NCBI RefSeq assembly: GCF_000422205.1
Contig: NZ_ATHV01000004.1
Span: 62,001-126,000 of the forward strand
Direction: 5' to 3'
Source: Desulfovibrio sp. X2
Lineage (GTDB): Bacteria; Desulfobacterota; Desulfovibrionia; Desulfovibrionales; Desulfovibrionaceae
DNA: 64,000 nucleotides
The notes under the pieces are model-generated. The model saw only the letters and a program-made list of their open reading frames with translations, searched no databases and was not told where the DNA came from. Shown here piece after piece: positions 45,474-54,599 of this stretch (position 1 is the stretch's first letter; each line of letters opens with the position of its first letter). A program made the translations under genes and the position numbers.

Positions 45474-46751
45474 ATGGCCAGAACCTTCGCCCTCGTGGAC
45501 TGCAACAACTTCTACGCCTCGTGCGAGCGCGTCTTCGCGCCCCGGCTCGAGGGCACGCCCATCGTGGTCCTGTCCAACAACGACGGCTGCGTCATCTCCC
45601 GCTCGGCCGAGGCCAAGGCGCTCGGCATCCCCATGGGCGAGCCGAGCTTCAGGCTCAAGGGCTTCGCCGCGCGCCACGGCGTGGCCGTGCTCTCGTCCAA
45701 CTACGCGCTCTACGGCGACATGTCCGGCCGCGTCATGTCCGTGCTCGAACGGTTCGCCCCGGCCACGGAGGTCTACTCCATCGACGAGGCCTTCCTGGAC
45801 CTCACGGGGCTGCGCGAGGACAAGGCCGCCTTCGCCGCGCGGCTGCGCGCCCTGGTGCGCCGCTGGACCGGCATCCCCGTGTCCATCGGCATCGGCCCCA
45901 CCAAGACCCTGGCCAAGGCCGCCAACCGGCTGGCCAAGAAGAACCCCGAGCTTCACGGCGTGCTCGACCTCTCGGCCGGGGACGACGTCACTCCCTGGCT
46001 CTCCCGGATCGCGGCGGGCGACGTCTGGGGCATCGGCCGCCGCACCGCGGCCATGCTCGCGCGCCACGGCGTGCACACCGCGGCCGACTTCGCGCGGCTG
46101 CCCGAGGCCTTCGTGCAGAGACGCATGACCGTCACCGGACTGCACACCCTGCTCGAGCTTCGCGGCCGCCCCTGCATCGAACTCGAGGACGTGCCCGCGC
46201 CCAAGAAGTCCATCGTCTCCTCGCGCTCCTTCGGCACGCCCGTCACCCGCCTCGCGGACATGCGCGAGGCCCTGGCCTGGCACGTGGCCCGCGCGGCCGA
46301 AAAGCTGCGCGGGCAGCACGCCCTGGCCGGAAACGTCCTCGTGCACATGCAGACCAACCGCTTCATCTCGAACGAGCCGCAGCACGCGGCCTCGGACACC
46401 GCATCCCTCTCCCTGCCCACGGCCCGCACCCCGGAGCTCCTGCGCGCGGGCCTGGCCCTGGCGGACCGACTCTTCAAGCCCGGCTACCGCTACAAGAAGG
46501 CCGGGGTCATGCTCTTCGGCATCGAGGCCGAGACCGCCGTGCAGGGCTCCCTCCTGGCGCCCGATCCCCGGGACGACGCCCGCCGCGACGCCCTCATGCA
46601 CGCCCTGGACGCCGTGAACGCCAAGTGGGGCCGCGAGACCCTGCGCCCCGCGGCCACGGGCATCGAGCGCCCCTGGCGCATGCGCCAGGAGCACCGCACC
46701 CCCCGCTACACCACCGTCTGGGACGAGATCCCCGTCGTCAACGCCGACTGA
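45474..46751 (+). CDS. umuC: UmuC-type Y-family DNA polymerase
   Basis: UmuC is the catalytic subunit of polymerase V, which copies past damaged bases. The 425-residue product has the Y-family active site [13 protein letters not shown] (Asp9 and following) and [12 protein letters not shown] (Asp-Glu pair near residue 103), a helix-hairpin-helix ([14 protein letters not shown]) and the little-finger domain. The C terminus [20 protein letters not shown] is typical of UmuC. Start ATG at 45474 follows GGAAACC, a weak SD. It forms a cassette with umuD upstream. Confidence 0.96.
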   Translation: MARTFALVDCNNFYASCERVFAPRLEGTPIVVLSNNDGCVISRSAEAKALGIPMGEPSFRLKGFAARHGVAVLSSNYALYGDMSGRVMSVLERFAPATEVYSIDEAFLDLTGLREDKAAFAARLRALVRRWTGIPVSIGIGPTKTLAKAANRLAKKNPELHGVLDLSAGDDVTPWLSRIAAGDVWGIGRRTAAMLARHGVHTAADFARLPEAFVQRRMTVTGLHTLLELRGRPCIELEDVPAPKKSIVSSRSFGTPVTRLADMREALAWHVARAAEKLRGQHALAGNVLVHMQTNRFISNEPQHAASDTASLSLPTARTPELLRAGLALADRLFKPGYRYKKAGVMLFGIEAETAVQGSLLAPDPRDDARRDALMHALDAVNAKWGRETLRPAATGIERPWRMRQEHRTPRYTTVWDEIPVVNAD

Positions 46752-46787
46752 GGCGGAGACGAAGACACGGAAAAGACGAAGAGAAAG

Positions 46788-46914
46788 ATGCCTCCGGCGG
46801 GCAGGGAGGGCTCCTCGCCCTCCCTGCACCCTCCCCGCAAAGGGTGACCCCTTGACCCGCCTCGCCTGCGTTACGGCTGACGAACGGACAGGGGAAGCCC
46901 GGGCGTGGGGGCGG
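46788..46914. repeat. GC-rich gene-end repeat, copy 3
   Basis: GATGCCTCCGGCGGGCAGGG, the inverted pair GCAGGGAGGG/CCCTCCCTGC, GGGTGACCCCTTGACCCGCC, and GACGAACGGACAGGGG, matching the inverted copy at 16970-17136 block for block. It starts 36 bases after the umuC stop. The rest of the 46752-47050 gap shows no recognised feature. Confidence 0.75.
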
Positions 46915-47050
46915 GAAGCGTTCGCGGCGACGCGCGGGTGGTGCCTTTTCAATACCCTGAGTCTGGATCGCCGCGCGAATCCGGCCTATGGTGGGAAGGT
47001 TGCCAGAAAGAAGGCAGAAGAAGACACGACAGAAAAAAGGAGAGACCTAT

Positions 47051-47671
47051 ATGGCACCGAGCGTCAGCGAAGCCATCGCCGCCCGCCACAGCGTGCGGGC
47101 CTATGCCCCGGATCCCCTGAGCCAAGCCGAGATCGAGGCGCTGCTGGAGGCGGGACGCAACGCCCCCTCGAGCCTCAACTCCCAGCCCTGGCGCTTCAAG
47201 GTCGTCACGGCCGAGGCGGACAGGCAGTGGTTCGCCACCAGCGCAGCCAGCCGCAAGCAGTCCTGGCTGGCCGCGGCGCCCGCGATCATCGTCTGCTGCG
47301 CCGACCTGGCGGGCTACGTGCGCGACTCCCAGGCGAGCGCCTTCTTCTACAAGGAGAACAAGCTCATCGAGGGCGAGCCCATGGCCGGGATCGAGAAGTA
47401 CGTGGCCCGCGAGGCCGAGGCCGCCGAGATGGCCAAGTTCGGCGCGGGCGCCATGAACGTGGCCCTGGCCGTCTCCTTCATGATGCTGCGCGCCGTGGAG
47501 ATGGGGCTCGGCACCTGCTGGGTAGGCATGTTCGACGAGCAGAACATCAAGAACCGCTTCGGCCTCGGACCGGACCTGCGCGTGGTCTGCCTGCTGGCCG
47601 TGGGCCGCCCGGCCGAAGCCTCGGTCCCGCCCCGCAAGCGCAAGGCGCTTGCGGAGATCGTCCTGCCGTAG
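47051..47671 (+). CDS. Nitroreductase-family FMN protein
   Basis: The 206-residue product starts at the ATG at 47051, behind AAAAGGAGAG; an upstream in-frame ATG at 46988 gives only a Lys/Arg-rich extension. It has the nitroreductase features: an FMN-binding ARHSVRAYAPDPLS near residue 12, an APSSLNSQPWRFKVV segment and a GLGTCWVGMFDEQ segment near the active site. It probably uses NAD(P)H to reduce nitro compounds, quinones or flavins in the cytoplasm. A strong terminator follows. Confidence 0.9.
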   Translation: MAPSVSEAIAARHSVRAYAPDPLSQAEIEALLEAGRNAPSSLNSQPWRFKVVTAEADRQWFATSAASRKQSWLAAAPAIIVCCADLAGYVRDSQASAFFYKENKLIEGEPMAGIEKYVAREAEAAEMAKFGAGAMNVALAVSFMMLRAVEMGLGTCWVGMFDEQNIKNRFGLGPDLRVVCLLAVGRPAEASVPPRKRKALAEIVLP

Positions 47672-47698
47672 CCGACCTCCGCGCTCCGCACAAAAAAC

Positions 47699-47742
47699 GG
47701 GCCGGATTCCCCCCTGCCGAGGGGGGAATCCGGCCCTTCCCT
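47699..47742 (+). terminator. Terminator after the nitroreductase gene
   Basis: A 16-bp perfect stem (GGGCCGGATTCCCCCC with GGGGGGAATCCGGCCC) with a TGCCGA loop and a TTCCCTTT tail. A-rich ACAAAAAA on the left side lets it work from both directions. Confidence 0.85.
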
Positions 47743-47779
47743 TTGCCGCGCCTCCCGTGCGACCGCGCGCACAAAGCGC

Positions 47780-47808
47780 TTTCAGGCGGTCCGCTCCTGC
47801 CCTATAGT
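47780..47808 (+). promoter_or_regulatory. Possible promoter of mdh
   Basis: TATAGT (47803-47808) is a good -10; a weak -35 (TTTCAG, 47780-47785) lies 17 bases upstream. About 90 bases separate it from the mdh ATG. Confidence 0.3.
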
Positions 47809-47900
47809 GACGTACGAGTGGACAAGGGTCGGCGAGCACCCGCAAGCACGGGCGCAAACACAGGCGCAAGCGCGACGGCAGAGCGGAAGGGAGGAGGCGC

Positions 47901-48833
47901 ATGAACGGGAAGATCACTGTGTTCGGGGCCGGGAACGTGGGCGGGGCGGTCACGCGCAGGCTCATCGAGCGCAAGCTGTGCAAGAAGGTGGTGCTGGTGG
48001 ACCGCTCCGGGTCCAAGGCCGCGGGCGTGGCCCTGGACATCCTGGAGGCGAGCCCAATCGACCTGCTCGAGCCGGTCTGCATTCCCATGGACGACCTCGA
48101 GCAGACCAGGGATTCGGAGATCGTGATCATCACGGCCGGGGCCCGGCGGCAGGAGGGCATGAGCCGCGACGACCTGGTGAGGGTCAACGCGGACATCGTG
48201 CGCGACTGCGTGGGCAAGGCCGTGAAGTACAGCCCCTACGCCTTCTTCATCATCGTCAGCAATCCGCTGAACGTGATGTGCCACGTGGCCATGCGCGCGG
48301 GACAGATCCCGCGCACGCGGATCACCGGCATGGCGGGCATCCTCGACTCCTGCCGCTTCGCCTACTTCATCGCCAAGGAACTCGGGGTCTCGGTGGAGAA
48401 CGTCCAGGCCATGGTGCTCGGCGAGCACGGCGAGGACATGATCCCGGTGCCGCGCTACTCCACCGTGGCCGGGGTGCCGCTGACCGAACTCCTGCCGCCC
48501 GAGGCGATCGAGCGGCTGGCCGCGCGCACCCGCGAAGGCGGGGCCGAGATCATAAGCCTCATGCAGACCAGCGCCTTCTACGCGCCCGCCTCGGCCGTCA
48601 TCCAGATGGTCGCGGCCGTGGTCATGGACAAGAAGAAGATCCTGCCCTGCGCGGCCCAACTCTCCGGAGAATACGGCATCGAGGGCGCCTTCCTCGGCGT
48701 GCCGGTCAAGCTCGGCGCGAACGGCATAGAGGACATCCTCCCCCTGGAACTCACGGACGCGGAACTCGCGGCCCTGCGCCGCGCCGCGGACAAGGGCAAG
48801 GCCCTCCTGGCCCTGCTCGGGGAGCCCTGCTAG
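47901..48833 (+). CDS. mdh: NAD-dependent malate dehydrogenase
   Basis: The 310-residue product is a lactate/malate dehydrogenase family member of the LDH-like MDH type. The Rossmann motif is GAGNVGG (9-15). The substrate-selective loop AGARRQEGMSRDDL (79-92) has Arg where lactate dehydrogenase has Gln, pointing to malate. The catalytic pair is Asp149/Arg152 (DSCRF) and His176 (GEHGEDM). It interconverts malate and oxaloacetate in the cytoplasm. The start ATG follows GGGAGGAGG. Monocistronic, with a GC hairpin (GGGGAAC-CGC-GTTCCCC, 48844-48860) behind it but no T tract. Confidence 0.93.
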   Translation: MNGKITVFGAGNVGGAVTRRLIERKLCKKVVLVDRSGSKAAGVALDILEASPIDLLEPVCIPMDDLEQTRDSEIVIITAGARRQEGMSRDDLVRVNADIVRDCVGKAVKYSPYAFFIIVSNPLNVMCHVAMRAGQIPRTRITGMAGILDSCRFAYFIAKELGVSVENVQAMVLGEHGEDMIPVPRYSTVAGVPLTELLPPEAIERLAARTREGGAEIISLMQTSAFYAPASAVIQMVAAVVMDKKKILPCAAQLSGEYGIEGAFLGVPVKLGANGIEDILPLELTDAELAALRRAADKGKALLALLGEPC

Positions 48834-48889
48834 GCACGCCCGGGGGGAACCGCGTTCCCCGTCCGTGCGTGCCGCGCGCGAAGCGATCA

Positions 48890-48972
48890 AGGCCGTGCCT
48901 CGCGAAGGAGGGGGGCAGGGAGGGGCGCAGAGCCCCATGGGGATACTCCCTCCCTGCCCGCCGGAGGCACTC
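48890..48972. repeat. GC-rich gene-end repeat, copy 4 (inverted)
   Basis: On the minus strand it reads AGTGCCTCCGGCGGGCAGGG with a second GGCAGGG-CCC inverted block. It lies between the convergent mdh and flavodoxin-like genes, 22 bases from the latter's stop. Shorter than other copies. Confidence 0.65.
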
Positions 48973-48993
48973 CCGCGGCGCTCTCCGGTCGGC

Positions 48994-49650
48994 CTAGCCC
49001 TTGGCGGCGTCGGCCATGCGGGCGCCGATGGCGAAGGCCTTCCTGCAGTCCTCGGGGAAGACCTCGGCGTGGCGGCGCTTGCGGTCGGCCACGTCGATGT
49101 AGACGGGCCCGAACGGGGTGTAGTCGTCCACGTGCAGGGTGCCCGTGGCCAGGAGCGTCTCGTTGGGGCCGCCGAAGAGGCGCTTGAGCCACGTCTCGGC
49201 CAGGCCGATGACCTGCCCGTAGCCCAGTTCCGCGGCCATCTCCTCGGACACGCCCATGGTGTAGAAGAAGGCCGTGGGGATGGTCCGGGGGAAGAGGGTC
49301 TCCTTGTCCGGGGCCAGGGGATAGAGGGGATAGAGCAGGCGCTCCAGGAAGCAGCGCAGCATGCCGCTCTGCGCGCCATAGTAGATGGGCGTGCCGAAGA
49401 TGAGGCCGTCGGCCTCCACGGCCTTTCGCAGGACCGGGGCCAGGTCGTCCTTGACGGCGCAGTGGCCGAAGGTGGGCTTTTCGATCTTCTTGCAGGCGTA
49501 GCAGCTGATGCAGCCCTTGTAGTCGATGTCGTAGAGGTCGACGACCTCGGTCTCGGCCCCGCGCGAGGCGGCGCCTTCGAGCGCGCTCTGCAGCAGGGTC
49601 GCGGTGTTGCGCTTCTTCCTGGGGCTGCCGTTGAAGGCGATGATCTTCAT
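48994..49650 (-). CDS. Flavodoxin-fold NAD(P)H-dependent FMN reductase-like protein
   Basis: The 218-residue product has a flavodoxin-like fold: FNGSPRKKRNTATLL near residues 6-20 binds FMN phosphate, and GTPIYYGAQSGMLRCFLERL is the second flavin loop. A Cys cluster C47-x2-C50-x2-C53-x10-C64 (GCISCYACKK ... GHC) resembles that of iron-sulfur flavoproteins, though the last gap is longer than in those I remember, so a cluster is not certain. It is the last gene of a three-gene flavin operon (51068 to 48994, minus strand), 17 bases after the flavin reductase-like gene. Confidence 0.87.
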   Translation of the reverse strand: MKIIAFNGSPRKKRNTATLLQSALEGAASRGAETEVVDLYDIDYKGCISCYACKKIEKPTFGHCAVKDDLAPVLRKAVEADGLIFGTPIYYGAQSGMLRCFLERLLYPLYPLAPDKETLFPRTIPTAFFYTMGVSEEMAAELGYGQVIGLAETWLKRLFGGPNETLLATGTLHVDDYTPFGPVYIDVADRKRRHAEVFPEDCRKAFAIGARMADAAKG

Positions 49651-49667
49651 GTCTTCTCTCTCCTTGC

Positions 49668-50237
49668 CTAGCCGATCCCGCGGCCGACGGAGAAGGCCTT
49701 GCCCAGGTCCTCGCCCACGCCCACGTAGGAGCGGCGGCAGGTGTCGAAGAGGACCGGGCGCAGGGTCTGCAGGGAGGCCTTGCCGTTCTCGTCCAGGCAG
49801 TCCTCGTCGACCTTCACGTCCATGATCTCGCCCACGAACTGGGTGTGCAGGCCGAGCTCGTGCACAGCCACCACGCGGCATTCCACGACCATGGGGAACT
49901 CGGCCACGTAGGGCGCGTCCACGTGCTCGGCGCGCGCGGCGGTGAGGCCGGTCTTGGCGAACTTGTCCACGTCGCGGCCGGAGACGATGCCGATGTAGTC
50001 GGTCTCGCGCAGGTGCTTCTCCGAGGGCACGGAGACGGTGAAGGCGCGCTTGTGCATGATCAGGCCGTGGGTGTGGGTGGCGGCGCGCAGGGACACGGCC
50101 ACGCAGGGCGGCTTGGAGCAGCAGATGCCGCCCCAGGCCGCGACCATGACGTTGGGCCTGCCGTTTTCGTCGTACGCGCCCACGACCCAGGTGGGCGTGG
50201 GCTGGGCATAGGTGTTGGCGCCTATGGATTTCTTCAT
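49668..50237 (-). CDS. Flavin reductase-like (FMN-binding split barrel) protein
   Basis: The 189-residue product is a flavin reductase-like split barrel with residues for FMN binding. It has an N-terminal PTWVVGAYDENGRPNVM, a WGGICCSKPPCVAVSL segment (two adjacent Cys and one further Cys) and GLHTQFVGEIMDVKVDE, as in the family of flavoredoxins from Desulfovibrio. It probably carries electrons between ferredoxin or NAD(P)H and an acceptor. It is the middle gene of the flavin operon, with GGAGG before the ATG. Confidence 0.88.
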   Translation of the reverse strand: MKKSIGANTYAQPTPTWVVGAYDENGRPNVMVAAWGGICCSKPPCVAVSLRAATHTHGLIMHKRAFTVSVPSEKHLRETDYIGIVSGRDVDKFAKTGLTAARAEHVDAPYVAEFPMVVECRVVAVHELGLHTQFVGEIMDVKVDEDCLDENGKASLQTLRPVLFDTCRRSYVGVGEDLGKAFSVGRGIG

Positions 50238-50279
50238 GGATTCCTCCTTGCGGAATCGGGTGCGGAATCGGGCGCGGGA

Positions 50280-51068
50280 TCAGTGCCAGAGGACCCGGGC
50301 CGCGACGCGGGGCGGGACCTGGCGATAGCGGTACTTGGGGTGGCCGAGCATGAGACCGCCGAAGACCTTCTGGCCCTCGGGCAGGCCGATGGCGGCCGCG
50401 ACCTCGGGCATGGCCTCGGCCGCGCGGGTGACGAGACCGGCCCAGCAGACGCCGAGCCCCATGGAGACGGCCTGCAGCTCGACGTAGGACAGGGCGATGG
50501 CCGAATCGGAATCGCCCCAGGGATAGCTTTGCGGCGCGTGGGCCACGAGCAGGGCGGGCGCGCCGCGCAGGACCATGGCGTTGCCCTCGTCGGCCATGCG
50601 CACGTAGTGGGCGCGGGCGGCCATGGGGCGCATCCAGTCCACGCAGAGCTTCTCGATCTTCGCCAGGCGCCCGGGCTCCTGGACCACGATCCAGGAGATG
50701 TTCTGGGAATTGGAGGCCGTGGGCGCGCGGCGGCCGATCTCGATGAGCAGCTCGAGGTCCTCGCGGGACACGGGCTTTTCCTTGAACTCGCGCACGGAAC
50801 GCCGCGCGAGCAGGAGCCCCTCGGTCTGCTCGGCCGTGGGCAGGTCCTTGGGCGCGGGCAGGAAGTCGGCCGCGGGCGTCAGGCTGTTCGAGAGCGCGCC
50901 CTTGGGGCAGACGGCCACGCAGTGGCCGCAGCGGATGCAGATGTCGGCCGCACCCTCGATTTCCCTGGGGAGGTCGTCCCCGGACTGGACGATGAGCCGC
51001 GCCGGGCAGACCTCGGCGCACAGGCCGTCCTTGCTGCAGAGTTTCGTGTCAACCGTGATCAGGGACAT
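50280..51068 (-). CDS. Ferredoxin-nitroreductase fusion protein
   Basis: The 262-residue product starts MSLITVDTKL. Residues 11-54 form a two-cluster ferredoxin domain. The second site is canonical (C44-x2-C47-x2-C50-x3-C54-P). The first has C11, C17 and C21 but Asp14 in place of the second Cys (CSKDGLCAEVCP). A nitroreductase domain follows (LARRSVREFKEKPVS, GRRAPTASNSQNISW, GLGVCWAGLV). Such fusions take electrons from ferredoxin-like donors. It is the first gene of the operon with the two flavin genes downstream; GAGAAACGC precedes the ATG. Confidence 0.92.
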   Translation of the reverse strand: MSLITVDTKLCSKDGLCAEVCPARLIVQSGDDLPREIEGAADICIRCGHCVAVCPKGALSNSLTPAADFLPAPKDLPTAEQTEGLLLARRSVREFKEKPVSREDLELLIEIGRRAPTASNSQNISWIVVQEPGRLAKIEKLCVDWMRPMAARAHYVRMADEGNAMVLRGAPALLVAHAPQSYPWGDSDSAIALSYVELQAVSMGLGVCWAGLVTRAAEAMPEVAAAIGLPEGQKVFGGLMLGHPKYRYRQVPPRVAARVLWH

Positions 51069-51351
51069 GCGTTTCTCCTTCGATACGCTTGGCGTGCCGG
51101 GGCATCTCCCCGCGGCCTGCCGGGCGCGCGAGGGTGCTGGACATGGATCTCATGCTGTCTTTTCCGACACTACGGGCGATGATGCAAGAAGGCACAAAAA
51201 AGTGTCGTGGTATCGTGCAGGGTACTCCCGCGCGGGAGAGCCTGCCCGGCGTATTTCGCCATCATGCCGCGACCACGAGCGAAAACATGTCCGCCCGACG
51301 GCGCGGCGCACGCGCGCAGGCCTCGGTGCGGCCTTTCCCTGGAGAAAAAAG

Positions 51352-53001
51352 ATGACGCCCGGCGTTCGCTTCTCCGATCGCCTGCCCAGTCTGCTGCGCA
51401 GGACCGCCTTTCCCCTTCTGCTCGGCCTGGTGCTGGCCTTGGCGCTGTTCTTCAGATGCCACGACGTCTCCACCTTCCCCCCGGGCGTGTGGTACGACGA
51501 GGCGGTCAACGCCCTGGACGGCATGGACGCGGCCTTCCACCACGGCTACCGGGTCTTCTTCCCGGACAACTACGGCCGCGAGGGGCTGTTCATCGACGCC
51601 ATCGGCCTGTCCTTCAAGACCTTCGGCCTGGGCATGTGGCAGATGAAGCTGCCCTCCATCGTGCTCGGCGCGCTCGGCGTGCTGCTCGCGGCCCTGCTCT
51701 GCCGCCGCCTGTACGGCGGGGAGGACGCGGACGGGTATGCCGCCGACCGGGACTTCGGGCGCGACGCCGTGGCGCTGCTGGCCGCCTTCTTCGTGGCCGT
51801 CTCGTTCTGGGACGTGAACTTCTCGCGCATCGCGTTCCGCGCCATCGGCATGCCGGTCTTCCTGGCCGCCTGCCTGTGCTGCATCTGGGACGGAGGAGAC
51901 GCGAAGGGAGGCAAAAGGCGCGCGCCCGGCCCCTGGCTGCTCGCCCTCGGCGGCCTGTTCTGCGGGCTCGGGCTGCACACCTACACGGCCTTCAAGGCCT
52001 TCGCCCTGGTGCTGCCCGTGCCCGTGCTCGTGGACCTGCGCCGTCTGCGGCGCGAGGCCGCGGAGCGCGGGAAAAACGGCGCGGCCGCCTGGCTGCGGCC
52101 GCTGCTTACGCGCTGGGGGGCCTTCGCCCTGGGCACGGCTGCGGGAGCCCTGCCGCTCGTCGTCTTCGCCATGCTCCACCCGGACGAGTACTTCGAGCGC
52201 ATGGGGCAGCTCTCGGTCTTCAGCCTGCCCCATCCCTGGCTTGCGCTGGCCGAGAACCTCGCCAAGAGCGTGGGCATGTTCGTGGTCCAGGGGGACGCCA
52301 ACTGGCGGCACAATATCGGCGGCGCGCCGCTCCTCGCCTGGCCGGTCAGGCCCTTCTTCCTGCTCGGCCTTGCGCTGTGCGCCTACGGCGCGTTCGCGAA
52401 AAAGGTCGACGAGCGCCGCCGCGAGCGCAGCGTCCTGCTGCTCGCCTGGTGGGGCGTCATGCTCCTGCCCGCGGCCCTGTCCAACGAGGGCGTGCCGCAC
52501 GCCCTGCGCAGCCTGGGCTCCCTGCTCCCGACCTACATCATGGCCGCGGAAGGCGCGGTCTTCGCCTTCGCCCGGCTCTCGGCCGCCTCGGCCCGCGGCC
52601 GGGAGGCCGCCGCGGCCGCGGCCCTGCTCCTGCTCCTCGGGCTGCCGGTGCTGCAGTTCCACCGCTACTTCACGGTCTGGGGGCAGGACCCGCGCACGCA
52701 CGCGGCCTTCCAGGCGGAGCTCGAGCCCATAGCCCAGGCCATCGAGGCCCAGCCGAACGGCGAGCTCAAGGTGCTGCTCACGGCGGGCGTGCCCCAGGCC
52801 AAGCCCGTGGAGGTCCTGACGCTCACGACGCCCAACCTCGAGGTCGCGGCCACGCCCGCCGACATCCGCCTGCCGCGGCACGGCCGCTTCGCCATCTTCG
52901 CCCTGGGCGACGGGATCAAGGCGCTGTCGGGCATGCGGACCAGCCTGCACGGCTCGCTGCTGAGGGGCGGTTCCTTCGCCTGCCTGCTCGGCAGCCGCTA
53001 A
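51352..53001 (+). CDS. GT39-like membrane glycosyltransferase
   Basis: The 549-residue protein has about ten hydrophobic segments. Its first periplasmic loop holds PGVWYDEAVNALDGMDA, with the acidic pair typical of GT-C glycosyltransferases (dolichyl-phosphate-mannose protein mannosyltransferase or ArnT type), and NYGREGLFID nearby. Such enzymes use polyprenyl-phosphate sugars in the inner membrane to decorate lipid A, proteins or polysaccharides. A C-terminal region of ~100 residues is soluble. The start ATG follows GGAGAAAAAAG. No other sugar genes are near, so the acceptor is unknown. Confidence 0.87.
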   Translation: MTPGVRFSDRLPSLLRRTAFPLLLGLVLALALFFRCHDVSTFPPGVWYDEAVNALDGMDAAFHHGYRVFFPDNYGREGLFIDAIGLSFKTFGLGMWQMKLPSIVLGALGVLLAALLCRRLYGGEDADGYAADRDFGRDAVALLAAFFVAVSFWDVNFSRIAFRAIGMPVFLAACLCCIWDGGDAKGGKRRAPGPWLLALGGLFCGLGLHTYTAFKAFALVLPVPVLVDLRRLRREAAERGKNGAAAWLRPLLTRWGAFALGTAAGALPLVVFAMLHPDEYFERMGQLSVFSLPHPWLALAENLAKSVGMFVVQGDANWRHNIGGAPLLAWPVRPFFLLGLALCAYGAFAKKVDERRRERSVLLLAWWGVMLLPAALSNEGVPHALRSLGSLLPTYIMAAEGAVFAFARLSAASARGREAAAAAALLLLLGLPVLQFHRYFTVWGQDPRTHAAFQAELEPIAQAIEAQPNGELKVLLTAGVPQAKPVEVLTLTTPNLEVAATPADIRLPRHGRFAIFALGDGIKALSGMRTSLHGSLLRGGSFACLLGSR

Positions 53002-53035
53002 GGGGAATCGGGAGAAGGTCCGGGCCGCGATCAGG

Positions 53036-53071
53036 CCCGCTGTCTGGCCCGCCGTCTGGCCCGCTGTCTGG
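53036..53071 (+). repeat. 12-bp tandem repeat
   Basis: CCCGCTGTCTGG, CCCGCCGTCTGG, CCCGCTGTCTGG, in the short gap between the convergent glycosyltransferase and DUF362 genes. Confidence 0.7.
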
Positions 53072-53088
53072 CCGGAATCAGGCTGGAA

Positions 53089-54081
53089 TCAGTCGGCTGG
53101 CCCGCGTCGGTCCCGCCGCCCCGGACGCAGGCCGGGCGGCAGGCGGTGGCAGAAGCTCTTGATGCGGCCCTTGATCAGGCGGAAGGGGTCGAAGGTCACG
53201 GGATCCAGGCGCGGCGGCACCACGAAGGCCGAGAGGTCGAAGTCGGCGGGGCCGAGCAGCGGAAAGGCGATGTTCTCGGCAAAGGCGCCGGGGAGCCCCC
53301 GCGCCCGCGCCTCCCGCCACACGGCCGCGTCGTCCGGCTCCACGCCGAGCATGGCGTAAACCGCGGCGTCCAGGGCGTGCGGATCGCGCGAGGCCGCGAG
53401 CAGGCCGAGGGGGCAGGCGTCCCCGCCCGTGGGCCCATGACCGCTCATGGCCACCACGCCGTCCAGCAGCGTGACCACCGGCGGCAGCGCGGCCGCCACC
53501 TCCACCAGCATGGCCTCGAAACGGTTGCCCCTGTCCCCGAAGCGGCAGTGGGCAAAGGCCTTGCGCCCCCCCACCACGCAGCCGAAGAGGTTCTTCACCC
53601 CGGCCGTGAGCCGCATCTGGTCGTGCGCCTTGAGCCGGGGGACGCTTATGATCCTCTCCGCCTCCAGCGCGTCGCGCGAGACGCCGACGTGGGCGCCGAA
53701 GGAGAGCGCGAGCCTGTGCGGCCGCCCGAGGCTCGCGAGGCGCACGGGCAGTCCATCGAGCGCCCGCGCCAGGCCGCTCGCCCGGGCCACGCCGCGCGCC
53801 GTGCCGAAGGCCGGGGAGTCCGCGACCGTTATCCGCGCCCCGCAGTCGGCGAGACAGGCGCAGACGGCCCGGACCACGGCCGGATGGGTGGTGGAGAGCC
53901 CGGCGTTCTTCTGCGAGACGAGGTTCGGCTTGACCAGGACGCGCGCTCCGGGCGCGGGCAGCGCGCCGCACAGCTCGAGCAGGCGGGCGGCCTCGTCCGC
54001 GAGCCAAGGGGCGTCGTAGGCGGGCACGCGGGCGAGAAAGACCGGGATGGGCGGCGCGGGAGCGCGCGGGGTGGTCGGCAT
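53089..54081 (-). CDS. DUF362 domain protein
   Basis: The 330-residue product matches DUF362: an RVLVKPNLVSQKNAGLSTTH segment near residue 50, TVADSPAFGTARG, ISVPRLKAHDQMRLTAGVKN and an NLFGCVVGGRKAFAH stretch. DUF362 proteins are common in anaerobes, sometimes fused to ferredoxin domains; their function is unknown. This one has only the DUF362 part and a Pro/Arg-rich C terminus. It converges on the glycosyltransferase gene. No clear SD before the ATG. Confidence 0.87.
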   Translation of the reverse strand: MPTTPRAPAPPIPVFLARVPAYDAPWLADEAARLLELCGALPAPGARVLVKPNLVSQKNAGLSTTHPAVVRAVCACLADCGARITVADSPAFGTARGVARASGLARALDGLPVRLASLGRPHRLALSFGAHVGVSRDALEAERIISVPRLKAHDQMRLTAGVKNLFGCVVGGRKAFAHCRFGDRGNRFEAMLVEVAAALPPVVTLLDGVVAMSGHGPTGGDACPLGLLAASRDPHALDAAVYAMLGVEPDDAAVWREARARGLPGAFAENIAFPLLGPADFDLSAFVVPPRLDPVTFDPFRLIKGRIKSFCHRLPPGLRPGRRDRRGPAD

Positions 54082-54357
54082 GCAGCGGTTCTAGCCTTCC
54101 GACAGAAATTCGCAACGCCGTTCTTGCAGGCAGGAAGCGTAGCGGCGGCTATACGCCGACGGCCTCCCGCTCCCTGCGCGGGTCAAAAAGTGACACTTTT
54201 TTCTTTTATGAACCCCATAAAATATAATGGGAAAACAGAAAGTTTGGGCATATGGTTCGACTGTATCCTCTGTCGGATTGTTTTTTCCGTGCGCGAACAT
54301 GGCGAGGCGTCGCAGGCGGCATGCCGCCGCCGCGGCCTTACGCAAGGAGGATGGAAA

Positions 54358-54591
54358 ATGGGCATACCGGCAAAGACAGACCAGAAGTGGAAGGATCTCA
54401 TCACCGGCAAGACGACCTTTGCGCTGAAATTCCTCGCAGCCAAGATTCTCCTGGGGCGCCTCACGCGCTCCGCGGCCGACAACCCCTCGCCGGACAACGT
54501 CAGGCAGTGCGTCGAACAGATCCACGATCTGTTCACCAAGAACGAGCACATTCCGGCGGTGCAGGACGACATCAAAACCATTTTCGGCTAG
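54358..54591 (+). CDS. Small helical protein of the FIST-like operon
   Basis: The 77-residue product starts at an ATG with AAGGAGG at suitable spacing. It is mostly alpha-helical by composition and amphipathic (KDLITGKTTFALKFLAAKIL) with no membrane span. I do not recognise it. It ends 8 bases before the next gene, whose GGAGG overlaps its stop codon, so the two are coupled and the product probably acts with the FIST-like protein. The region upstream (54082-54340) is AT-richer than most of the window. Confidence 0.7.
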   Translation: MGIPAKTDQKWKDLITGKTTFALKFLAAKILLGRLTRSAADNPSPDNVRQCVEQIHDLFTKNEHIPAVQDDIKTIFG

Positions 54592-54599
54592 GAGGAACC

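Noticed and set aside
51069-51351. Short plus-strand ORF (51089-51355) and antisense ORF (51150-51524) ahead of the glycosyltransferase gene
   Set aside because: Neither has a ribosome-binding site or recognisable features; the glycosyltransferase ATG at 51352 with GGAG explains the region, and the remainder is an ordinary divergent promoter gap.
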